Source: BOG-908 sp963692875 (GTDB taxonomy: Bacteria; Pseudomonadota; Alphaproteobacteria; Acetobacterales; Acetobacteraceae). Taken from it: a DNA stretch of 64,000 nt. The notes below the pieces were generated by a model that was given only the letters and a program-made list of their open reading frames with translations, was not told where the DNA came from and did not search any database. The stretch is from the NCBI GenBank assembly GCA_965198755.1, contig OZ240673.1:310001-374000 (forward strand), given 5' to 3'. Made by a program: the position numbers and the translations under genes. Shown here piece by piece: positions 32,859 through 41,902 of the stretch; the first letter of the stretch is position 1, and each line of letters starts with the position of its first letter.

Positions 32859-34112
32859 TCACGCCCGCAGCGCGTCGATCATCGGCTGGGTGATCAGGCA
32901 CACGCCACCGGTGCTGCGGCGGAAACGGGCCGCGTCGTGCGCCGGGTCCTCGCCCACCACCAGGCCGAGGGGCACCTGCACGCCGCGGTCGACCACCACC
33001 TTTGTCAGCCGCGCGTGGCGGCCGATCTCCACGTAAGGCAGTACCACCGCCTGGTCGATGCGCGCGTAGGAATGCGTGCGCACGCCGGTGAACAGCAGCG
33101 ACTGCCGCACCTCGGTTCCCGACACGATGCAGCCGCCCGACACCATCGAGCTGACCGCGGCGCCGCGCCGGCGTGCCTCGTCGTGGATGAACTTGGCCGG
33201 CGGGACTATCTCGCCGTAGGTCCAGATCGGCCAGTTGTGGTCGTAGAGGTCCAGGCCGGGCACGAAGTCGGTGAGGTCGATGTTGGCTTCCCAGTAGGCG
33301 TCCAGCGTGCCGACGTCGCGCCAGTAGGCCGGGCTGCTCGGCGTGGTGCGCACGCAGGACTGCTCGAAGCGGTGCGCCACCGCGCGGCCGTGCGCGACGA
33401 GGTAGGGGATGATGTCGTGGCCGAAATCATGCGTGGAGCCGGGCAGGGCCGCGTCGCGGCGCAGGATCTCGAACAGGAACGAGGTCTCGAAGACGTAGAT
33501 GCCCATGCTGGCCAGGCAACGATCGGGGTTGCCAGGCATGCCGGGCGGGTCTGCGGGTTTTTCCAGAAAGGCGGTTATCCGGTCGGTCGCGTCCACCGCC
33601 ATCACGCCGAAGCCGCTGGCCTCCGCGCGCTGCACCTCGATGCAGCCGACGGTGACCTGCGCGCGCTGCTCGACATGAAGCTGCAGCATCGGCTCGTAGT
33701 CCATCTTGTAGACGTGGTCGCCGGCCAGCAGCACGATGTGATGCGGCGCGTAGCTCTCGATGATGTCGATGTTCTGGAACACAGCGTCGGCGGTGCCGGC
33801 GTACCAGCCCGTTTCGGTCACGCGTTGCGACGCGGGCAGGATGTCGAAGCTCTCGTTGCGCTCGGGGCGGAAGAAGTTCCAGCCGCGCTGCAGGTGGCGG
33901 ATCAGGCTGTGCGCCTTGTACTGCGTGGCGACGCCGATGTGGCGGATGCCGGAGTTCATTGCGTTGGACAGGGCGAAATCGATGATGCGCGACTTGCCGC
34001 CGAAATAGACGGCGGGCTTGGCACGGATGTCGGTCAGCTCCATCAGCCGGCTGCCGCGGCCGCCGGCGAGCACGTAGGCCATGGCGTGGCGGGCTAGGGG
34101 GGCGTGGTCCAA
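32859..34112 (-). CDS. glgC: Glucose-1-phosphate adenylyltransferase
   Basis: Makes ADP-glucose, the donor for GlgA, and is the usual control point of glycogen synthesis. The 417 residues include VLAGGRGSRLMELTDIRAKP (nucleotide loop), PAVYFGGKSRIIDFALSN, and a C-terminal left-handed beta-helix (GCIVSGTEVRQSLLF). The start is TTG 34112, preceded by AGGA at 7 bases, which agrees with the family N-terminus; ATG 34082 is less likely. It leads a two-gene operon with glgA. Confidence 0.94.
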   Translation of the reverse strand: MDHAPLARHAMAYVLAGGRGSRLMELTDIRAKPAVYFGGKSRIIDFALSNAMNSGIRHIGVATQYKAHSLIRHLQRGWNFFRPERNESFDILPASQRVTETGWYAGTADAVFQNIDIIESYAPHHIVLLAGDHVYKMDYEPMLQLHVEQRAQVTVGCIEVQRAEASGFGVMAVDATDRITAFLEKPADPPGMPGNPDRCLASMGIYVFETSFLFEILRRDAALPGSTHDFGHDIIPYLVAHGRAVAHRFEQSCVRTTPSSPAYWRDVGTLDAYWEANIDLTDFVPGLDLYDHNWPIWTYGEIVPPAKFIHDEARRRGAAVSSMVSGGCIVSGTEVRQSLLFTGVRTHSYARIDQAVVLPYVEIGRHARLTKVVVDRGVQVPLGLVVGEDPAHDAARFRRSTGGVCLITQPMIDALRA

Positions 34113-34133
34113 GGAGTGTTCCTAAAGAAGAAA

Positions 34134-34261
34134 GCAAGGCCTTCTTTTTCGAGAAAAAGAAGCAAAAAGCTTTTGTCGCGGCTGTCGCGGTTCTTTCCGG
34201 TGAGCGCGCGACAGCGGAGACAAAAGTTTTTTGGTTTTTTTTTCAAAAAAGAACTGCTTGC
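34134..34261 (-). repeat. Double-hairpin intergenic repeat, copy 18
   Basis: Left arm CTTCTTTTTCGAGAAAAAGAAGC, right arm GGTTTTTTTTTCAAAAAAGA...AC, core GGCTGTCGCGGTTCTTTCCG and GCGCGACAGCGGAG, the self-complementary subtype. Between glgC and the FkbH-like gene. Confidence 0.88.
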
Positions 34262-34265
34262 CTGC

Positions 34266-36035
34266 TCAAGCCGCCACAGCCTCCACGCCCCGCATGATAC
34301 GCTCGTAGATCCGGTAGTATACCATCCGATCGTAATGTGTTCCCTCGAGCAGATCGTCCTGCGACGTCAGGAACTCCTCCATCGGCAGCGTGGTGACGTT
34401 GGCAAAGTCGCCCGCCACCTGGCGCGTCCATTCGTTGAAGGTCCGGTTGCGCGGCTGCACCGAGACCATGCCGTCGCGTCCCGGCCGCGCCTCCTGGGCC
34501 AGCAGGATGAACACCTGCGTGCCGCGCGGTGCCAGTTGCAGGAGCAGGCGCAAGTTGCGGCGGTAATCGGCTTCCGGCGTGGCGCCGACGAACTCGAAAT
34601 TTTCGGCGATGCGCGCGACCAGGGCCTGGTCGCCCGGCACGTCGCGCGCGCCGGCCGGGCGCTGCGGCGGGATCAGCCCGCCGGCTACCGCCAGCGGCAG
34701 CATCGCCCCGGTGGCGCGGTGGCGGTACAGCCTGGCGGACAGGTCGGACCAGAAGCTGAGCACCCACAGGCTGCGTGCGCCGGCGTGCTCCGGCTGGGCC
34801 TGCGAGACCTGGGCCTCACCGCGCGCCAGGCGGGCGAGGTAGCTGTCGAACGCGCCGTCCTGGTAGCCCAGCAGACGGAACGCCTCCATCTCTGCCGGAT
34901 GCACGCCCTCGATGGCGTAGCGCGCGAACATGGAGTGGTGCCACAGAACCACGGTGCCCTGGCGTGCGGCGCTGAGCTCGCTGACCACACTGCCTTCGGA
35001 CAGCCCGAAATAGTGGGTGACGGCGGCCAGGTCGCAGCCGCCGCGGGCGTAGACGTGGTCCGGCCCGGCGCGCGGCGACTCCCGCGTGGCCGGACCGTCG
35101 GGCGCCTCCAGCGTGATCCAGTCCACCTCCCCCGGCTGGTCGACGGGCGCGGCCACCTCGCCGCTCGTGCGCAGCAACGGCTTGCCGAGCCGCCGCCACA
35201 GCCAGGTCTGCACCCCCATGTCCAGGACCCGGCAGGAAAAGCAGAACTGCACCAGCCGCCGGCGCGAGGCCCCAGTGGCGACGACGTAGAGGCCGCAATA
35301 GCCGTAGTCGCCGTACCGGTCGCGCACGCGCAGGATGCCGGCCTGCAGGCGGAAATCCAGCAGCTGGGCGGCCAACGCGGCGCGCGCCTCCGCCGGGTCT
35401 TCCGGCAGGCGCTGTTTGGTGTAGTTGAGCTGGTTGGTGCGGTTGATCAGCTCGACCGCGCGGTCGAGATGCGGCGTGAGGTCGTGCTCGATGCTGACGC
35501 GGATGTCGCTGCCGCGCAGGAAAGCAGTGTTGTCGCCGGCCACGCTCGCCTCGATGTGACGGCGCTGTAAGAGTTGGTATTGCGCCAGGCGGGTCAGCCC
35601 GGCATCGTCCTTGCCGGCCAGGCGCGGGTCGTCCAGCAGGCCGGCGGCGCAGGCGGCGTCGGCGACCTGGATGCCTTGTACGTAATGTTGTGCCTCGGCG
35701 AGGTTCATCGGGTTGTCGTCGATGAACAGGATGGTGGGCGCGCGCAGCTGCACGGCATCGACCAGGCCGGCGAGCCGCGGTCCCTTGGCACTCCAGTCGA
35801 TGCTCGAGAAGACGAAGTAGTCCCAGATGCCCTGGCGCTCCAGCTCGGCGCGCACCGGAGCCGGATCGTTCTTCGAGCAAATGGAGCTGACGATGCCGCG
35901 TCGGGCGAGGGTAACCACCACGTCGTGCAGGTCGCGCCGGTAGGCGATGCCGCCTTCGCTGAGCGTGCCGTGCCAGAAGGTGTCGTCTAGGTCCCAGACG
36001 ACCAGGCGCACGGGCTGCGTATCATCCTGTATCAA
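34266..36035 (-). CDS. FkbH-like HAD-IIIC family protein
   Basis: 589 residues. The N-terminal 150 or so are a HAD-IIIC domain: VVWDLDDTFWHGTLSEGGI with the nucleophile and acid Asp (15-19), SSICSKNDPAPV, and ILFIDDNPMNLAEA. FkbH-type proteins load glyceryl groups onto acyl-carrier proteins in polyketide pathways, but no ACP, KS or related gene is near. The middle has GDYGYCGLYVV; the C-terminal part (SFWSDLSARLYRHR, EFLTSQDDLLEGTHYDRMVY) may be an SGNH-like hydrolase, which is a guess. The start is TTG 36035 with AGGGAGA 7 bases upstream. It stands alone between two repeats. Confidence 0.72.
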   Translation of the reverse strand: MIQDDTQPVRLVVWDLDDTFWHGTLSEGGIAYRRDLHDVVVTLARRGIVSSICSKNDPAPVRAELERQGIWDYFVFSSIDWSAKGPRLAGLVDAVQLRAPTILFIDDNPMNLAEAQHYVQGIQVADAACAAGLLDDPRLAGKDDAGLTRLAQYQLLQRRHIEASVAGDNTAFLRGSDIRVSIEHDLTPHLDRAVELINRTNQLNYTKQRLPEDPAEARAALAAQLLDFRLQAGILRVRDRYGDYGYCGLYVVATGASRRRLVQFCFSCRVLDMGVQTWLWRRLGKPLLRTSGEVAAPVDQPGEVDWITLEAPDGPATRESPRAGPDHVYARGGCDLAAVTHYFGLSEGSVVSELSAARQGTVVLWHHSMFARYAIEGVHPAEMEAFRLLGYQDGAFDSYLARLARGEAQVSQAQPEHAGARSLWVLSFWSDLSARLYRHRATGAMLPLAVAGGLIPPQRPAGARDVPGDQALVARIAENFEFVGATPEADYRRNLRLLLQLAPRGTQVFILLAQEARPGRDGMVSVQPRNRTFNEWTRQVAGDFANVTTLPMEEFLTSQDDLLEGTHYDRMVYYRIYERIMRGVEAVAA

Positions 36036-36088
36036 CCGCCGATCTCCCTGGGCTGCGACTGGCGTAAAGACTGATCCGGGGAAGAGAA

Positions 36089-36229
36089 GCAAGCGCCTTC
36101 TTTTTCGAGGAAAAGAAGCGAAAAGCTTTGCGCGCGCTGTCGCGGACGGCTGAAACGAGATGCGTCACCACAGCATGCCCGACGGGACCACAAGTTATTT
36201 GGTTCTTTTTTCAAAAAAGAACCGCTTGC
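36089..36229 (-). repeat. Double-hairpin intergenic repeat, copy 19
   Basis: Left arm CTTCTTTTTCGAGGAAAAGAAGC, right arm GGTTC/GAACC, core GCGCTGTCGCGGACGG. Lies between the divergent FkbH-like and YXWGXW genes. Confidence 0.87.
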
Positions 36230-36411
36230 TTCTCCGCCAAAATCGATGCAACCGCAGCGCGATCACAGCGATCTCAGCGTTCACGCGCCGAGATACTAGG
36301 TAACACCCTGAAACCTCGGCCTCATTTCGACACACAAGAGCTGCCGGGGCCTTATTGTAACAGACCTCAGACCTGACCAATTTCGCCAGACCCACGAACA
36401 AGGACACCGCA
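36230..36411. other. Leader region of the YXWGXW gene, no gene seen
   Basis: About 180 bases between the repeat and the ATG at 36412. No reading frame is convincing. It should hold the promoter of the rightward gene; AAGGACACC before the ATG is a suitable ribosome site. Confidence 0.5.
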
Positions 36412-37575
36412 ATGCGCCCGCTCCGACTTGCCCTCAAAACGACCGTGTGGGCAGCGCTGCCCGCTTTGGCCATCGGCCTGGCAGCCGCTCCCGCCGTGCT
36501 GGCGCCCACGCCGGCGCACGCGCAGATCGGCATCGGCATCGGGCTGAACATCAACATCGCGCCGCCGGCGCTGCCCGTCTACGAGCCGCCGCCGCTGCCC
36601 GGCCCGGGCTACCTCTTCACCCCCGGCTACTGGGAATACGGTGAGGCCGGCTACTACTGGGTGCCCGGCACCTGGGTGCAGCCGCCGTCCGTTGGCCTGC
36701 TGTGGACGCCCGGCTACTGGGGCTTCGTCGGCGGCTTCTACCGCTTCAACGCCGGCTACTGGGGCCCGCATGTCGGCTTCTACGGCGGCATCAACTACGG
36801 TTTCGGCTACACCGGCGGCGGCTTCTTCGGCGGCGAGTGGCGCGGCGGCGGATTCGCCTACAACGAGGCGGCGTATGGCGGCGGCCGTTTCTTCGGCGGC
36901 GTGCACGTGAACACGTTCAACCGCACCATCATCAACAACACCACCATCAACCGGGTCAGCTTCAACGGACCGGGCGGCGTGGGCGTGCGGCCGTCGCCGC
37001 AGGAGGCGAGCTTCGCCCGCGAGCAGCACGTGCAGCCGACCGCGGCGCAGCTGCAGAACCGGACGGCCGCTGCGGGCAACCCGCAGTTCCGTGCCTCGGT
37101 GAACCACGGCGCGCCGGCGGTGGCCGCCGTGCAGCACCCGGGCCAGTTCAGCGGCCCCGGCGTGGTGCGCGCCAACGCGGCCGAGACCCGCGCCAACGCG
37201 GCCGAGACGCGCGCCAACGCGGCAGAGACCCGCGCCAACGCCAACGAAACGCGCGCCAATACCGCAGCCGAGCGGGCCAACACCCACGGTGAGCGCGCCA
37301 ACACCGCCGGCGAGCGCGTCAACAATGCCGGCGAGCGGGCCAACACGGCAGGCGAACGCGCCAACCCCGCCGCGGAGCGCACCCAGGCCCGGCCTGCCGG
37401 CGTCCGTCCGCAAGCGCGTCCGGCCGCTGCTCGGCCGGAAGCACGTCCGATGGCCGCACCGCGTCCTATGGCAGCACCCCGCCCAGTGGCAGCACCACGT
37501 CCGATGGCGCCGCGTCCGGCACCCCGCCCGGCGCCGCGGCCGGCCGGTGGACATCCGGAGGAGCACCGGGGCTGA
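36412..37575 (+). CDS. YXWGXW repeat secreted protein with heptad and Pro-rich tail
   Basis: 387 residues. A long signal peptide ends near PAHAQ (about residue 38). Residues 65-130 are a Gly/Tyr/Trp domain with repeated PGYW and PGTW motifs (LFTPGYWEYG, YYWVPGTWVQPP, LLWTPGYWGF), the YXWGXW family; such proteins are thought to be surface associated. Residues 253-325 are ten tandem heptads (RANAAET, RANTAGE and relatives), probably helical. The end is Ala/Pro/Arg rich and strongly basic. Function unknown; the modular build suggests an adhesin-like or matrix role. It ends at its own intrinsic terminator. Confidence 0.82.
   Translation: MRPLRLALKTTVWAALPALAIGLAAAPAVLAPTPAHAQIGIGIGLNINIAPPALPVYEPPPLPGPGYLFTPGYWEYGEAGYYWVPGTWVQPPSVGLLWTPGYWGFVGGFYRFNAGYWGPHVGFYGGINYGFGYTGGGFFGGEWRGGGFAYNEAAYGGGRFFGGVHVNTFNRTIINNTTINRVSFNGPGGVGVRPSPQEASFAREQHVQPTAAQLQNRTAAAGNPQFRASVNHGAPAVAAVQHPGQFSGPGVVRANAAETRANAAETRANAAETRANANETRANTAAERANTHGERANTAGERVNNAGERANTAGERANPAAERTQARPAGVRPQARPAAARPEARPMAAPRPMAAPRPVAAPRPMAPRPAPRPAPRPAGGHPEEHRG
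37168..37377 (+). repeat. Tandem heptad-codon repeat inside the YXWGXW gene
   Basis: Ten consecutive 21-base units encoding RANxxxE or RANxxET. The first three differ only at synonymous sites (GCGGCCGAGACC, GCGGCCGAGACG, GCGGCAGAGACC), which suggests recent expansion by slippage or recombination while keeping the frame. Confidence 0.9.
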
Positions 37576-37609
37576 GGCCTGGCCGGCATCCAACGAGCTG
37601 CTGAGAGAG

Positions 37610-37631
37610 GGCCGGGAGACCGGCCTTTTTT
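37610..37631 (+). terminator. Intrinsic terminator of the YXWGXW gene
   Basis: GGCCGG-GAGA-CCGGCC stem-loop followed by six T. It lies 26 bases before the next repeat copy, so this unit has both a classical terminator and a repeat. Confidence 0.9.
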
Positions 37632-37656
37632 CATGCCGGCCTCGGAAGCAAGGAAA

Positions 37657-37783
37657 GCAAGGCCTTCTTTTCTGAAGAAAAGAAGCAAAAGACTTTTGTC
37701 CCTGCTGTCGCGGAGGTTTCTGCAGCGGGTACTCCAGGGAACAAAAGTTTTTTGGTTCTTTTTTTCAAAAAAGAACCGCTTGC
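37657..37783 (-). repeat. Double-hairpin intergenic repeat, copy 20
   Basis: Left arm GCCTTCTTTTCTGAAGAAAA...GAAGC, right arm GGTTC/GAACC, core CCTGCTGTCGCGGAGG and CCAGGGAAC. Convergent junction; it holds the stop codon of the glycosyltransferase at 37765. Confidence 0.92.
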
Positions 37784-38949
37784 CTTGCCTTCAACGGGTC
37801 AGCATCCTCGTTCGCTGGTTTTACGACCCTGTCGAAGATGGCGAGCTGCCCCGCGCTCGTCTCCTCCCAGCCGAAACGTTCGGCATAGGCGCGCGTCGCC
37901 GCCCTGGAGACGGATCCTTTCTGCCAGGCCAGCACCGCCTCGGCGATCGCCTCTGGAGTGCGGGCACGCGCGATCACGCCGGCTTCGGGTGCCGCCACCA
38001 CTTCCGGGTTGCCGGGGATCGGGCTGGCCACCACGGCGGTGCCGCACGCCATCGATTCCAGCAGCACGTTGGCCCAGCCTTCCCGCTCCGAGGACAGCAC
38101 CGACAGGTCTGCCGCGCTATATAGCCCGGCCAGCTCCGCGTGCGGCAGGCTGCCGAGCAGCCGCACCTTGTCCGCCACGCCCAGCTGCGCCGCCAGCGCC
38201 TGCAGCCGGACGCGCTCGGGGCCCTCGCCGGCGATCAGCAGGCTCCAGCCGGGCAGGCGGGTCAGCGCCTCGATGGTCAGCGCGTGCCCCTTGCGCGGGA
38301 TCAGCGCACCTACCGAGACCAGCGTGGGGCCTTGCACGGTCCACCTTTGCCGCGCTTCGGCACCGTCGAGCGGCCGGAAGACGGCGAGATCCACCCCGTT
38401 GCGCAAAACGGTGATCCTGGCCGCGTCCGCCCCCAGCGCCACCAGCGCCTCCCGCAAGCCGGCGCTGACGGTGACTACGTGCGCCGCGTCCGCCGCCGCC
38501 CGCAGGATCATCCGCCTTGCCGCGGGGTAGTCGGGGAACTGTGTCACGTCGGAGCCGCGGGCAGTGATCACCACCGGCAGGCCGAAGCGCCGGCCGAGCC
38601 AGGTGGCGGCCACGCCGTCCGGGTAGAAGTAGTGCGCGTCGATGGCGTCGAAGCGGGCGCCCTGCGCCAGCAGCCGGGCCAGGCTGCGCGCGGCGGTGCG
38701 GTAGAGCAGCCAGGGTGCCACGCGCATGCCGATGGCGGGGACCGAGAGCCAGCGCGGGTGCAGCACGCGCAGGCCGTGGCGCTGCTCCTCGGCGGGCACG
38801 GCGCGGCCGGGGAAGCGGACCACGGGGGCAAGGACCTGCGCGGTGGCCTGGCCGGTGCCGACCAGGTGACGCAAGCGGTTCTCGACGAAGACGCCGTGGT
38901 TGGGGTGGGCGGCGTTTGGGTAGAGGGTGGTGAAGACGAGCAGGTTCAA
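37765..38949 (-). CDS. Glycosyltransferase family 4 (exopolysaccharide type)
   Basis: A GT-B glycosyltransferase of 394 residues. The N-domain opens LNLLVFTTLYPNAAHPNHGVF and has VITARGSDVTQFPDYP; the C-domain has VSVGALIPRKGHALTIEAL and the donor-binding segment SSEREGWANVLLESMACGTAVV. It probably adds a sugar in the neighbouring XrtA-linked exopolysaccharide pathway. The start is a TTG at 38949, one base from the edge of a repeat copy; the stop and the final QAVLF come from another copy, so the gene is bounded by repeats at both ends. Confidence 0.87.
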   Translation of the reverse strand: MNLLVFTTLYPNAAHPNHGVFVENRLRHLVGTGQATAQVLAPVVRFPGRAVPAEEQRHGLRVLHPRWLSVPAIGMRVAPWLLYRTAARSLARLLAQGARFDAIDAHYFYPDGVAATWLGRRFGLPVVITARGSDVTQFPDYPAARRMILRAAADAAHVVTVSAGLREALVALGADAARITVLRNGVDLAVFRPLDGAEARQRWTVQGPTLVSVGALIPRKGHALTIEALTRLPGWSLLIAGEGPERVRLQALAAQLGVADKVRLLGSLPHAELAGLYSAADLSVLSSEREGWANVLLESMACGTAVVASPIPGNPEVVAAPEAGVIARARTPEAIAEAVLAWQKGSVSRAATRAYAERFGWEETSAGQLAIFDRVVKPANEDADPLKARQAVLF

Positions 38950-38950
38950 A

Positions 38951-39084
38951 GCAAGCAAGCAGTTCTTTTTTGAAAAAAAGAACCAAAAAACTTTTGGTCT
39001 CTGGGGTACGCCGTGCGGAGAGGTCCGCGACAGCCGTACAAAAGTCTTTTTGCTTCTTTTTCTTCAGAAAAAGAAGATTCTTGC
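38951..39084 (+). repeat. Double-hairpin intergenic repeat, copy 21
   Basis: Left arm AGTTC/GAACC, right arm GCTTCTTTTTCTTCAGAAAAAGAAG, core GGTCCGCGACAGCCG. Lies between prsT and the GT4 gene, both leftward. Confidence 0.89.
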
Positions 39085-39085
39085 T

Positions 39086-41902
39086 TCACTTCAGGCTCCC
39101 CATCAGCGTCTCCGCATCCTTCTTCTCCGAAAACGTCGCAGCCGGACTCAACGAGACAGCCAACTCCTTCTTCGCCTCGTCCCGCCGCCCGACCGCGTTC
39201 AACACCCATGCGTAATGATACGCCGTCGGCGCGGCGCTCGGCCCTTGCTGGCCGGCCGCCGCCTGGGAAAGCAGCGGCAGGGCGCGCGCGGTGTCGCCCT
39301 GGCGTGCCAGTATCCAGCCCAGCGTGTCCGCCACCTCGGGCGCCGGCGCCTGGAAGTAGGCGCGCTCGGCCAGCACCCGGGCGGACGCGGCATCGCCCTC
39401 CTGCTGCTTCAGCCAGGCCAGGTTGTTCAGCGTCGCGGTGTCGGGCGGGCGCAGGGCCAGCACGGCGGTGAGGTGGCGGTCCGCGTCGGCCAGCTTGCCG
39501 GTGGTGATCTCCAGCGAGCCCAGCACCGAGAGTGAGGTCGCGTCGTCCGGGTGCTGCGCCGTCCAGGCGGCCAGCAGGGCGATCGCCTGGTCGTCATGGC
39601 CGGCTTTCGACAGCGCGGTGGCGGTCTTGCCGGCCAGCTCGGCCGACGGGTTCGCCTGGTAGGCGGCCAGGAAGGCGGCGGCGGCCTGGGATGTGTCGCC
39701 GGCGCTGACCAGGGCGTCGCCGGCCAGCGTGCGGGCGGCGGGCAGGTTCTGCGGGTCGTGGCTCAGCCTGGCCGCGGTGGCGAGCGCGGCCTGGATGCCG
39801 CCTTGCTTGAGGTCGATGCCGACCAGCGCGCCCAGCAGCAGCGCGTTGCCCGGGCTGGCCTGCAGGCCCTCGCGGACCAGGTCGCGGGCCTCGTCCGCAC
39901 GCTTGGCGCGGACCAGCAGGGCGGCCAGCTCGGCGCGCACGCGGACGTCGCCCGGGGCGCCGCGCAGGGCGGCGCGGTAGGCCTGCTCGGCCTGGTCGGT
40001 CTGGCCGTCGGTGGCCAGAACGCGCGCGCGCAGCATCTCGAGCTGCGGGTCGGTCCCGGCGCTGGCACGGTCCAGCAGGGCGACCGCGCGCGCGGTCTGC
40101 TTGGCGCGCACGTAGGTGCCGGCGAGTGCGGCGGTGATGCCGATGTCGCCGGGTGCGGCGGCGTGCGCCGCCTCTGCCGCGGCCAAGGCGCGGTCGGGCT
40201 GGTGGTCGGCGAACAGCGACGGCAGCAGAACGTTCAGCGCGCCGAGGTCGTCGGGATGGCGGTGCAGCAGGTCCTCGAGCAGGTGCACGGCCTGTGCCTC
40301 CTCGCCGCGCAGGCTGTAGATGCGCACGAGGTTGAGCGTGGCGGCGCGGCTGTCGGGGAAGCGGCGCAGCACGTCGTGCAGCTGCGTCTCGGCGCCGTCC
40401 ATGTCCAGCCCGGCGATGCGCACCTGGGCGGCCAGCACGCCCACCTCCTCGGCGTCACCGACGCGCGTGCGTAGCTGCTCCACGTCACGGGTGGCGGCGG
40501 CCACGTCGCCGCGGGCCAGTGCGGCCTGCACGATCGCCTCGCCGGCCAAGCGCTGGTTGGGCGCGATCGCCAGCGAGCGGGTCAGCTCGGCCTCGGCAGC
40601 CCGGGTGTCGCCGAGGGACAGTTCGGCGGCGGCCAGCCGGTTGAGGATCTGCACGTCGCGCGGCGCCAGGCTGGCCGCCTTGCTGAAATCGGCCTGGGCA
40701 CCCTTGAGGTCGCCGCGCATGGCCAGCGCGCGGCCGGTCAGGTCCAGCGTGTCGGCGTCGGCGACCTGGGCCAGCGCGCTGGCATGCAGCAGCGCCAGCG
40801 TCTCCTCGGGGTGGTTGCGTGCCAGGTCGATGAAGGCGAGCAGCTTCAACCCGCCGACATCGTCCGGCTTGCGGGCGAGGAACTTGGTGGCCGCCTCCTC
40901 GGCCTGCGCCGGCTGGCCCAGGCCGAGCTTGGTAACGGCGAGGAAGTAGAAGCCGTGCGGCAGGTCGCCCAGCGCGGTGCCGATGCGGGTCAGCATGGTG
41001 TCGGACGCGGCGTAGTCGCCCTGCTGGACGGCGAGCATGGCGCCGAGGAAGTTGGCGCCGACGTTCTGCGGCGCGCCGGCCAGCACGCGGCGCAGGGACT
41101 CGCGCGCATGGTCCGGCTGGTTCAGCGCGGCCTCGGCGCGCGCCTCGATCAGGCGGGCGTCCAGCCGCACCGGCGTGGCGGCCAGCACGGACTGCGCCAG
41201 CCTGAGCGCGGCCGCCGGGTCGTTGCGGCGCATGGCGATCTCCGCCTGCAGCAGCTTAGCGTCGGGCTGGTTCGGCTCGGCGGCGAGCAGCTTGGCGGCC
41301 CGCGCGGCGGCACCGTCGACATCGCCGGTCTCCATGGCGATGCGGGCGGCGGTCAGCAGCGTCTGGTGTTCGTTGGGCGAGGCGGCCTCTGCCTGCGCGA
41401 TGCTAGCCTGCGCGCCGCGCACGTCGCCGAGCGAGACCTGGGCGGCGGCGCGGATGGTCAGCACGTCGCCGCGCGTGCCCGGCGGGGCGCGCTCCACGCG
41501 GAAATCGGCCAGCACCTGGTCGAAATGCCGCTGCTCGAGGTAGGCCTGGCCCAGCGGCAGCACGACCGGCGCGGGCGGGTAGCCGCGATCCTGGGCGCGG
41601 CGCAGCTCCAGCTCGGCGCCCTGCGGGTTGCCCAAGGCGAGGTCCACCTCGCCCAGCAGGAAGGCGGCCTCGGGGCTGTTTGGGTGGCGGTGGATCGCCT
41701 GGCGCAGGTACTGCTCGGCGCCGCGCATGTTGGACCGCGCCATCTCGCGCTTGGCCGACGCGATCGGGTTGCCGGAGTGCAGCTTGAACCACAGGCCGGA
41801 CGCCGCCGCCAGAGCGAGGACGGGGAGGCCGATTGCCAGGGCCTTACGCACGATCTGCCTGACGCATGGTGTGCCTTCTCGTAACGGCGTTGTTGGCGTC
41901 AT
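39086..41902 (-). CDS. prsT: XrtA/PEP-CTERM-system TPR-repeat protein PrsT-like
   Basis: 938 residues, almost entirely tetratricopeptide repeats of about 34 residues: more than twenty units with patterns such as PNSPEAAFLLGEVDLALGNP and PDTATLNNLAWLKQQEGDA. The N-terminus has a single membrane anchor (IGLPVLALAAASGLWF). The length and layout match PrsT, a very long TPR protein found with exosortase A loci. It probably scaffolds polysaccharide assembly at the inner membrane, facing the periplasm. It is transcribed away from the export operon, and the two share a 296-base control region. Confidence 0.85.
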   Translation of the reverse strand: MTPTTPLREGTPCVRQIVRKALAIGLPVLALAAASGLWFKLHSGNPIASAKREMARSNMRGAEQYLRQAIHRHPNSPEAAFLLGEVDLALGNPQGAELELRRAQDRGYPPAPVVLPLGQAYLEQRHFDQVLADFRVERAPPGTRGDVLTIRAAAQVSLGDVRGAQASIAQAEAASPNEHQTLLTAARIAMETGDVDGAAARAAKLLAAEPNQPDAKLLQAEIAMRRNDPAAALRLAQSVLAATPVRLDARLIEARAEAALNQPDHARESLRRVLAGAPQNVGANFLGAMLAVQQGDYAASDTMLTRIGTALGDLPHGFYFLAVTKLGLGQPAQAEEAATKFLARKPDDVGGLKLLAFIDLARNHPEETLALLHASALAQVADADTLDLTGRALAMRGDLKGAQADFSKAASLAPRDVQILNRLAAAELSLGDTRAAEAELTRSLAIAPNQRLAGEAIVQAALARGDVAAATRDVEQLRTRVGDAEEVGVLAAQVRIAGLDMDGAETQLHDVLRRFPDSRAATLNLVRIYSLRGEEAQAVHLLEDLLHRHPDDLGALNVLLPSLFADHQPDRALAAAEAAHAAAPGDIGITAALAGTYVRAKQTARAVALLDRASAGTDPQLEMLRARVLATDGQTDQAEQAYRAALRGAPGDVRVRAELAALLVRAKRADEARDLVREGLQASPGNALLLGALVGIDLKQGGIQAALATAARLSHDPQNLPAARTLAGDALVSAGDTSQAAAAFLAAYQANPSAELAGKTATALSKAGHDDQAIALLAAWTAQHPDDATSLSVLGSLEITTGKLADADRHLTAVLALRPPDTATLNNLAWLKQQEGDAASARVLAERAYFQAPAPEVADTLGWILARQGDTARALPLLSQAAAGQQGPSAAPTAYHYAWVLNAVGRRDEAKKELAVSLSPAATFSEKKDAETLMGSLK

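Noticed and set aside
34134..36092. Upstream start of the FkbH-like protein at 36092
   Set aside because: The first residues are repeat-derived; TTG 36035 has a good ribosome site and precedes the HAD motif.
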